Below, in pieces: positions 56,993 to 64,000 of a stretch of 64,000 nucleotides of DNA (the stretch's first letter is position 1; each line of letters begins with the position of its first letter). The position numbers and the translations under genes are program-made. The stretch lies in contig NC_091263.1 of NCBI RefSeq assembly GCF_042477335.2, positions 71,728,501 to 71,792,500 of the forward strand. Reading direction: 5' to 3'. This DNA comes from Ovis canadensis. Its lineage: Eukaryota; Chordata; Mammalia; Artiodactyla; Bovidae. A model generated the notes under the pieces. It had not been told where the DNA came from. It saw nothing but the letters and a program-made list of their open reading frames with translations, and made no database searches.

Positions 56993-58381
56993 CCCCGTTT
57001 GTTTATTTTTGCTTTGTTTTAGGAGACAGATCAAAAAAATAATTGCTGAGAGTTCATGTTTACCTTCTTTTAGGAATTTTGTGGTAGCTGGTCTTTGATG
57101 CATATTGAGTTTATCTGTGTAGGTAGTGTTAGAAGACGTTCTAATTTTTTTACCTGTCGCTCTCCAGTTTTCTTAGCTCCGCTCACTGAAGGGAGTGTCT
57201 TTTCTCCATTGTATATTTTGCCTCCTTGGTGGTAATTTGTGCAGGTGCATTTCCAGTGTTGCTTTTGTGTTCCATTGATTTGTGTCTGTGTTTGTGCCAA
57301 CATCTTGCAGTGTGGAATACTGCAGCTTTCTGCTGTAGTCTCACGTCAGAGAGCGTGATCCCTTGAGCTGGTTTTCTTTAAGACTGCTTTGGCTTTTGGA
57401 GTTTCTGAACTCGCCATCCTCCCTAACTGCTCTGTGTGTCCTCATGCTAACGCACACGGTATTGGTTTTTGTCGATTGAAAATATGTGTCGAGATAGGTA
57501 GTGTGCATCCAGCTTTGTCCTTCCACCCTTTCTTTCCCCTCAAGATTAAAGTTGGCCCTTGTAGGTTCTTTGCATTTCTCTATTAACTGTAAAATTTGCT
57601 TACCAGTTTCTAGGGGAAGAAAAGCTTGCTGGGATTTTGATCAGAATTAATAGTAATTTAAATTACTTACTTAAATAGCAATTTAATAGTATTGAGTATG
57701 TTTTCTGTCCATTTACAGTAGTTTGTTTCATTTTCCGGTTCTTCGGTTAAAGCATCAAACAGCCTTATACAAGTGCTGCTGATTTGATACGTGGGTCTAG
57801 TGTCTTGTAACCCTGATAATTCACATTTCTAGTAGTTTTTATTTGCTAAATTCCTTAAGATTTTCTACATACACAATCATCCCTTCTACAAAGTGAGTTT
57901 TACTTCTTTCCAATCTTTTTCGTGTGTCCTCAGTCCCTGTCTGACATGGCTGTAATATTTTTTTGCATTTTTACCAGTAATTCATGAAAGTTTTGAGTGT
58001 TACTCTGCATCCTAACACTTGGTATTGTGTTTTTTTTTAAAAAACTAGCCACTTAATATCTCACTGATTTTATTTTGTATTTTTCTAGTGACTGATGATA
58101 CTGGGTATCTTTTCATGTGCTTATCATCCATTTTTGTTGTTAAATGTTTATTCAGGTATTTAGCCCATTTTTCCTTTGGATTGTTTATAAGAGTTCTTTA
58201 GGCAGAAAACAGGTCTTTTATCAGATGTTCTTCTTTCTCATGGAGTTGTCTTGCCCTCTTTGCTGAAAAGAAGTTGACCGTAAATGTAATGTTTATTTCT
58301 GGACTCAGTTGGGTTCCATTTCTGCAGTCTGTTCTTGCACTTATACCACGCTGACTCGATTGTGTAGCCTATGGGGGCTGT

Positions 58382-58592
58382 GTGTGTGTGTACACTCAGT
58401 CACGTCCGACTCTTTGGGGCCCTAGGGACTGTGTAGCCCGCCGAGCTCCTCTGCCCATGGAACTTCCCAGGCAAGAAGACTGGAGCAGGTTGCCATTTCC
58501 TATTCAACGGGATATTCCTGACCTAGGAATCGAACCCCCATCTCCTGGGTTGGCAGGAGAATTCTTTACCACTGCACCACCTGGCAATTACT
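58382..58592 (-). mobile_element. Bov-tA SINE, antisense
   Basis: TCAGTCACGTCCGACTCTTT through antisense box B TAGGAATCGAACCC to CTGCACCACCTGGCAA. Confidence 0.85.
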
Positions 58593-58892
58593 GTAGCCTG
58601 CAGTAAAACGGAAACTGGAAAGTGAAATGTTTTCCTATTTTGGGGTTGGTCAAAGTTGTTTTGGCTATTTTGGGTCCTTTGCGTGAATTTAAAGCTAAGG
58701 TTTTCAGTTTCTACAATAACATCTGCTAGGATTTGGAGAGTGAATCCATAGACCGGTTTGGCTAGGACTGCCATCTTAATATTAAATCTATATCCATGAA
58801 CGTGGACGTTGTTTCCTTTAAAACAGAATGGATGCTTTTGTACATACCTGGTACTACAGAAATGCAAAAGGACTGCATTGTGGGTTATGTAA

Positions 58893-59105
<213 letters not shown>

Positions 59106-59528
59106 TGAGTCGCTGGGCTGGACTTGGAGGGGCACAGGCGTCCCTAGCCCGGAGGTCGGGTGGACGGAGGAGACAGGCGGTCAGGAGGGGTGTCGAGGGG
59201 GCGGCCGGAGGCCCTTCCTCCTGGGTGCACAGGGGGCTGAGAAGCTTCTGGGACCCCTGCCCTGGTGGTTGCGACCGTGTCCCTCCTTGGGCCTCAGGTG
59301 GGCCCTAGTGGGGAGCAGCCCCAGGCCTGCTGTGCCGTGTCCCTTTTGTTCCAAGAGTGGAGTGAGGGACGGGGGAAGAGCTGGCCTGAGGCGGCGCGCG
59401 GGGCACCGAGCCCCCTTTGTCCCGGCTGCAGCCTTCCTGTGCGCCCTCCTCCGCGGCCCGGGACTGGGGTGCAGGGCAGGGCTCCCCGCTCCGCGGCGCC
59501 CACCCCTCCTGCGCTCTGTTCTCCGCAG

Positions 59529-59721
59529 GGAGACCCTCCGGAGCGAGCGGCAGGAGCGCGAGCAGCTCTCCCACCCGGCGCACTTCGGGCCCCGGAAGTA
59601 CTGCCTGCGGGAGTGCATCTGCGAGGTGGAGGGCCAGGTGCCCTGCCCGGCCGTGGTGCCGCTGCCCAGGGAGATGACCGGCAAGTTCCAGGCCGCCCTG
59701 AGAGCCGGCGCCCAGGACTGA
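59529..59721 (+). CDS. MRPS25: MRPS25 coding exon 4 with stop codon
   Basis: Encodes the C-terminal residues 110-173 and the TGA stop at 59719. The acceptor is CCGCAG at 59528. The segment holds [17 protein letters not shown] and ends GAQD. Cysteines fall at residues 135, 139, 141 and 149. From structures of the human mitoribosome as I recall them, Cys139, Cys141 and Cys149 of mS25, with a cysteine of bS16m, hold a [2Fe-2S] cluster. All three positions are kept, which supports a functional subunit. The exon is very GC-rich, so long open frames on the opposite strand here are by-products. Confidence 0.97.
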
Positions 59722-59771
59722 GGCCCCGAGAGCCCCGCTTCTGTGCCCCGAGAGACTGACGACCACTTTGC

Positions 59772-59777
59772 AATAAA
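59772..59777 (+). terminator. MRPS25: MRPS25 polyadenylation signal (AATAAA)
   Basis: A canonical AATAAA lies 51 bp after the MRPS25 stop, followed after about 15-20 bp by a GT-rich stretch (around 59795-59803) suitable as a downstream element. It predicts a short 3' UTR of about 70-80 nt. Longer isoforms using later signals cannot be excluded. Confidence 0.8.
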
Positions 59778-61379
59778 AGGGTCCCCTTTACGCACGTGTG
59801 TGGAAGCACATTGCGGTGAGGGGGGGGGGAGGCCTGCAGCCAAGCTGCTCAGTGAACACCCTGCGCCATCACGGCCTTGCGTGAAGGCCGCGCCACTTGA
59901 GCAGCGCCGTGTGACCCCGTCCGCTGGGCCTTCGGCGGGGACGGGGCTTCAGGGCCGGGAAGGGGCCAGGCCTCCGCCTGGAGACGCGCGTCTGGGTCCC
60001 GCGGCCCCCGCGGTGGGGAGCCTGTGCACTGACGCCCCCTGCCCGCCGGGCCCCCGCGGAGCAGCGCCTCCTGCGCGGCCGGGAGGGGGCGCGACGCCAC
60101 GGGCTCTGGCTGGGACTGACTTCCTCACCGGCCGCCGAGTCGCCGTCACTCCGGTCGTGTTGGTTTCAGGCCTCAGGAGATGGGACCTGGGCTGACCCCG
60201 AGCGCGCCCCGTGAGCTGTTGTGCATAAACGCTGCAGATGGATCTCATTGTAATACAAGCTTGGTGCTCTTCCCACCTGATGCTCGGGTGATGGTTTACT
60301 GTGATTTTGTACCAAATCCGCATTCAGGGTGATGGTCTGAATATGCGGGTTGGGAGGGAGGTGGGTGTGCGGGTCGAAGGAGGAATGCGCAGGCTCCTGA
60401 ACGGCTGCAGGCTGATGACTGGGGCCGCGTCCCTGAAATGTTGGAGGGAAGCGCCTGTCCCACGTTCTGCCGCCTCCCCGGGTGGGGTCTCGGCCCCGCC
60501 CTGCTTCTGACGCCACATCCGCTGAGGGCCTTCCCTCCTGGCCGGCTAGGCTTGTCAGAGTGGGTGCCCTTCCAGACTGTCTCCAGAACGCAGTGAGACA
60601 GCCTCACGGAAACAGCCTTTCCCGCCATGGCCACGGGGGCGCCCTAATACGGCTGCTAAATAAGTAGGAGGATCACCCGAAACCAAGGTAGGTGCGGGCC
60701 CCCCTCTAGAGAAGGATGTCCATCCGCGCCGGCAGCTGTTTCGTTGGCAGCAGGCTGCATCCGCACTGCCCGGGGCGCTGCTCTCTCGTTTCCTACTTTA
60801 AATAGGGACAGAAAGATGGGTTTAAAATTTGCAGAAATCGGAAGCGATGATAGAGAAGATTGCTATGAGGATCTTATAATGGATATACTTTCATTTGCAT
60901 AAGCACTGTTCACTGGACGGGTTTTGGCCTTGTTCTACTGAAGTAACCCATTTGAGTTTCACTTTGACTTCTACTTGGCAAAGCCATTTAAAGCTGCCAG
61001 TGGTTTCTGCCACGAGTCAGACTGGACCTCAGCATCCTCACCTGTAAAACAAGCCATCAGATGACACAACGAGGGTTTTTTTTTTCTACCCCTTGGATAG
61101 CAGAGACCCTTCCAGGAAACCTGGCTCTGTGCGTCTGTGCATCCGGCCACACAGGCTGTCTTCTCCAGAAAGGTCTGCGTGGCTTCTGGAAGATGCAGAG
61201 GAGACGGTCTCGCCAGTGCTTCCCTTGAAGGTACTTACAGCCCAGCAGACCCTCGAGCACGGAAGGGTGAGAGCTGTATGGCTCTGGCAACCAGGTGCCT
61301 CTCTGCCACCTACTGGGCTTCAGGGTTACTGATGTTATTACCATTATGAGGAGAAATGAAGAGCAGGATGTACGTTACT
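59778..61379. other. 3' flank of MRPS25
   Basis: Very GC-rich to about 60660, then mixed. No repeat or exon recognised. Several long open frames on both strands (for example 59743-60195 and 59949-60323) have arginine/proline-rich products of the kind produced by GC bias; none is accepted. Confidence 0.45.
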
Positions 61380-64000
61380 AGTTTTTAATTCACTTTTAAT
61401 AGTATAAACCTCATTTAGGTAGTAGTATTAAGCCACAACAATAATGCCACATTGAAACAGCATTTAATAAAATGCATAAAGCTAATTCATGCACTGCAAT
61501 ACTCTATATACAAACACAACAATGCAAATTCTTCTTCAAGACTGAAGACATTGATTAGATATAAAATTCAGTTTAAAAAGAACATGCTGTTTTTTAAATG
61601 CCATCACGTAAACAAAGCTGATTTCAAGCTACAGCTTTCAACAGATTTTAAACCTGGAATTAAAATGTGATGGCATAAACAATATATTCTATATTGTGAA
61701 GGGCAGAGGCTACAGAAACGGTCCCAAGAAAGTAACACGCAAATTTTCCTTTAACACACTTCTTTTAAAAGGGTTGGTAATGCAGGTACATTTTAACAGA
61801 GAGCTCTGAACTACAGGTAAAAACTATGGTTGGTACTATGAAAAATGTGCAGCTTTCAGATATAAAACTAGTTGAACACTGGTTCACAAGATAACTGGGA
61901 GAACAGAGAGACTAGAAAAATACTCGAGCTCTTGAGTTGTGTGTGGCAGCAGCATTGGAGTCCGTGAGTGCTCTGGTTGTTAAATAATTGATGACATAGT
62001 TTTCTAAAGAAAAGCCATGTTTTATATATTTCCAAATGTTATCCAAGTGTTAAGCTTTATCACAGTCTGTCAATTGATAAATATTGCTGAGCCTTTTTTC
62101 CTAGCATATCTCAGACATTCCTCACCCCTAAAATACTCTTAAAACTGAGAGTTTATTCCTAGACTAGTTAAGGTAAATAGCCCCGAGGAGAACTTCTGAA
62201 GATTCATTTAGAGACTGCTAAGCTTCCACTTGTATTTCGCCTGGACAGCCCCCTTCTATAGTGTGATTGTCACGACAGGTGGGGACGTGGGAGCGGGACG
62301 AGGCCTCTGGAGTAGCGGGAGCTCTCACATCAAAGCCGAGGGACGCTGAAGGCTGCACACCCCCCGTCTCACAAAGGCACCGAGGACTCTGGTCTCAACG
62401 AGCTATTTTCAAACACTTCAAATTTTTTTTTTTTTTTTTTAAAGTAACCTGTGGTGTCTCTGAGTTTTCATACTTATCCAGTGATTTCTTTCAGCAGGCC
62501 AGTTTTCAACCTTCCCACCATTCAGGTCTCCTGCTAAAGCTGCGTGAGCAACTATTGCTGGGCCCTGGCTCCCGAGTGCGGTGTCTCAGCTTAAAGCTCG
62601 ATTAACGGGGAGAGTTCATCGGAACAGACCTGCGCAAGGACAGTTTGGCATCTATAGTGTTAAGGTATGTATCTGTACCGGAATGCAAGTTTTATCTGAA
62701 ATTTTAAAATTCCAGAATCATAATTTATAGAAAGGAATAAGGGCAGTGAATTTTATTCACATGCTACAGGTAGAGAAATAAAAGACCTGTAATTTATATG
62801 CCATAGGAGTTAGCTCAACATTCATGCTGACTTTTAAGGAATACTTGTTTTGCAGCTGTGGTGGAGAGAGGGTCATAGGCAGACTCACTGTCCGCTGAGT
62901 GCCGGAGCACGTGTGGGTGGGCTGCTTCCACCACACTGGGAGTCATGGCCCACCATGCAGTCTGTTCTCGGTCTTGGACTGAGAGTACGTGGGAGCCCAA
63001 CACCACTACCTGCCAAGGTCCTCCCAGTTAGGCCATAAATAGATGTATAGCAACTAGGTTAAAGATCCCCACCTCGTTTTGGACATTGGGATAAACGAAT
63101 GTCTTCCAGCTTCCTGGCCCTGGTGGAGGGCAGGGCCGTTCCCAGCCAGGCTCACCCCAAGCAAAGTGTCAGCAAATCCATCCTGCTGACGGACCAGGGA
63201 ACACCCATGTCAATGACTGTAGCCACTCTCTCATAGATTCTCTGTAAGACGCAAGGGAAGTCTGGCTATGTGGCTGTGTGTCTGTATACATAATATACAC
63301 CTATGTACACAAGGCTATATACACTGTACAGACAGAGAAGGTATAAACACATGTACATTCAGTCAGTCATACAAGCCTAGAAATCTGTACACGCATAACG
63401 CCAGTGAAGGGACCCCAGGGCTGGACACACAGAAGTGCCTGCTAGTAGGAGGCGCGGGTGAGGAAGCCCAGGACCCTGTGTACAAAAGACTCAGACCACT
63501 CTCTTATGAGGAGAGGCTGACTCTGCAAACTGACATCAAAGTTAAGACATTTTCAGAGTCACACAATCAGTGGAGAAGGGAAGTGGGACCCTGGAGGATG
63601 TGGGTGGCTGTCCTGCCTTGTTGGGCCTTCCCAGGTTTGGAGGGCAGCAGCCTCCAGGGTAAAGATGTGCACATCAGAAGATGCCACCTTCCCTGGCCTA
63701 GACTCAGGGGAGCTGAAATGTCACCTATAGCCCCACCGCACGTAAGGCCACTTCCCCTGGAAAATGGGCAGGATGCTCTTAGGCTATCTCTCCTCAGGCC
63801 CTGGAATTTGGGTCCCCAGCCAAGGGCTGCCTGTCAGGCCGAGGGCAGGGTGGAAGCAAGAGTGCTCTGCTAGGCGTTCCCCCGAAGGGCCAGGATAAAG
63901 CCCTAGATACTGCAAGAGCCCAGCGAGTATCTGGCTCTGCCAGCACGACCCTCGCCAGAGTCCACGTTAATACTGACGGATGGGCGATCACACAACACCC
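61380..64000 (-). other. Repeat-poor AT-rich tract; possible NR2C2 3' UTR
   Basis: 2.6 kb with no SINE or LINE, in contrast to the rest of the window, and 3'-UTR-like composition. On the - strand ATTAAA hexamers lie near 61384-61400, where such a transcript would end. In human, NR2C2 lies convergent with MRPS25 and their ends overlap, which is the main reason for the suggestion. No coding exon of NR2C2 is visible. An open frame at 63268-63873 (+) has no recognisable domain. Confidence 0.35.

Larger units (their letters stand above)
55755..58870 (-). mobile_element. Antisense L1 ORF2, interrupted by SINEs
   Basis: Starts at GGCTAAGTAATACC (ORF2 tail) and continues upstream through ORF2 to about 58870; pieces at 55755-56490, 57000-57860, 58030-58380 and 58593-58870. 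Insertions: BovB scrap 56043-56130, Bov-A 56493-56600, Bov-tA 56634-56815, CHR 56816-56992, Bov-tA 58382-58592. A short GT repeat lies at 55798-55815. A (T)n-rich segment at 57860-58030 is less clear. Confidence 0.7.

Noticed and set aside
63268-63873. 201-codon + frame as a new gene
   Set aside because: No domain, no splice or promoter support, composition typical of non-coding sequence; probably within a 3' UTR or flank.

Overview
This window is mammalian nuclear DNA from a ruminant, most likely a bovid. BovB (RTE) LINEs, the BovB-derived SINEs Bov-A/Bov-A2, tRNA-fused Bov-tA SINEs and CHR-type SINEs occur throughout, a mixture diagnostic of ruminants. The species cannot be fixed from the sequence alone.

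The only host protein-coding gene I can support is MRPS25 (mitochondrial ribosomal protein mS25) on the + strand. It has four coding exons (1513-1646, 49081-49187, 59017-59104, 59529-59721) that join in phase with GT-AG junctions into a 173-residue protein, the same length as human MRPS25. Exon 1 lies in a CpG island and an AATAAA follows the stop at 59772. Intron 1 is about 47.4 kb, intron 2 about 9.8 kb and intron 3 424 bp. Past about 61.4 kb is repeat-poor, AT-rich sequence. By comparison with human chromosome 3p25, where NR2C2 and MRPS25 converge, it may be the 3' UTR of NR2C2 on the - strand. That is inference.

Intron 1 is a layered record of mobile elements. From about 5.9 to 32.8 kb the ground layer is an unusual tandem array of roughly 13 antisense copies of one L1 3' segment (about 1.2 kb each). 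Most copies stop at the same internal ORF2 position and butt onto the next copy. Into this array later came Bov-A2 and CHR SINEs, several BovBs, a young L1 and a class II (betaretrovirus-like) provirus. One BovB (14847-18673, 10-bp target duplication) itself carries an L1 with what looks like a 3' transduction (16-bp target duplication).

The provirus (26327-31870, - strand) has both LTRs, a tRNA-Lys1,2 primer site, a polypurine tract, gag-MA, protease, RT, RNase H, integrase and env-TM remnants, and a 5-bp target duplication. Its pol frame is broken by changes that are mostly G-to-A on the viral strand. Its leader carries a five-copy tandem repeat able to fold into hairpins.

From about 33.65 to 40.5 kb, possibly to 41.4 kb, lies a second, much older class I (gammaretrovirus-like) provirus, also on the - strand. 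Between 41.5 and 48.2 kb are a BovB with an internal inversion (twin-priming signature), a solo LTR with perfect 5-bp target duplication, and a nearly full-length antisense BovB with nested SINEs. Intron 2 begins with an LTR only about 20 bp after the exon 2 donor, then holds old L1 pieces, a 2.3-kb BovB and a long antisense L1.

I found no CRISPR array, rRNA or functional tRNA gene, and no new multi-gene system. What deserves a second look is the genome architecture and retroelement biology.
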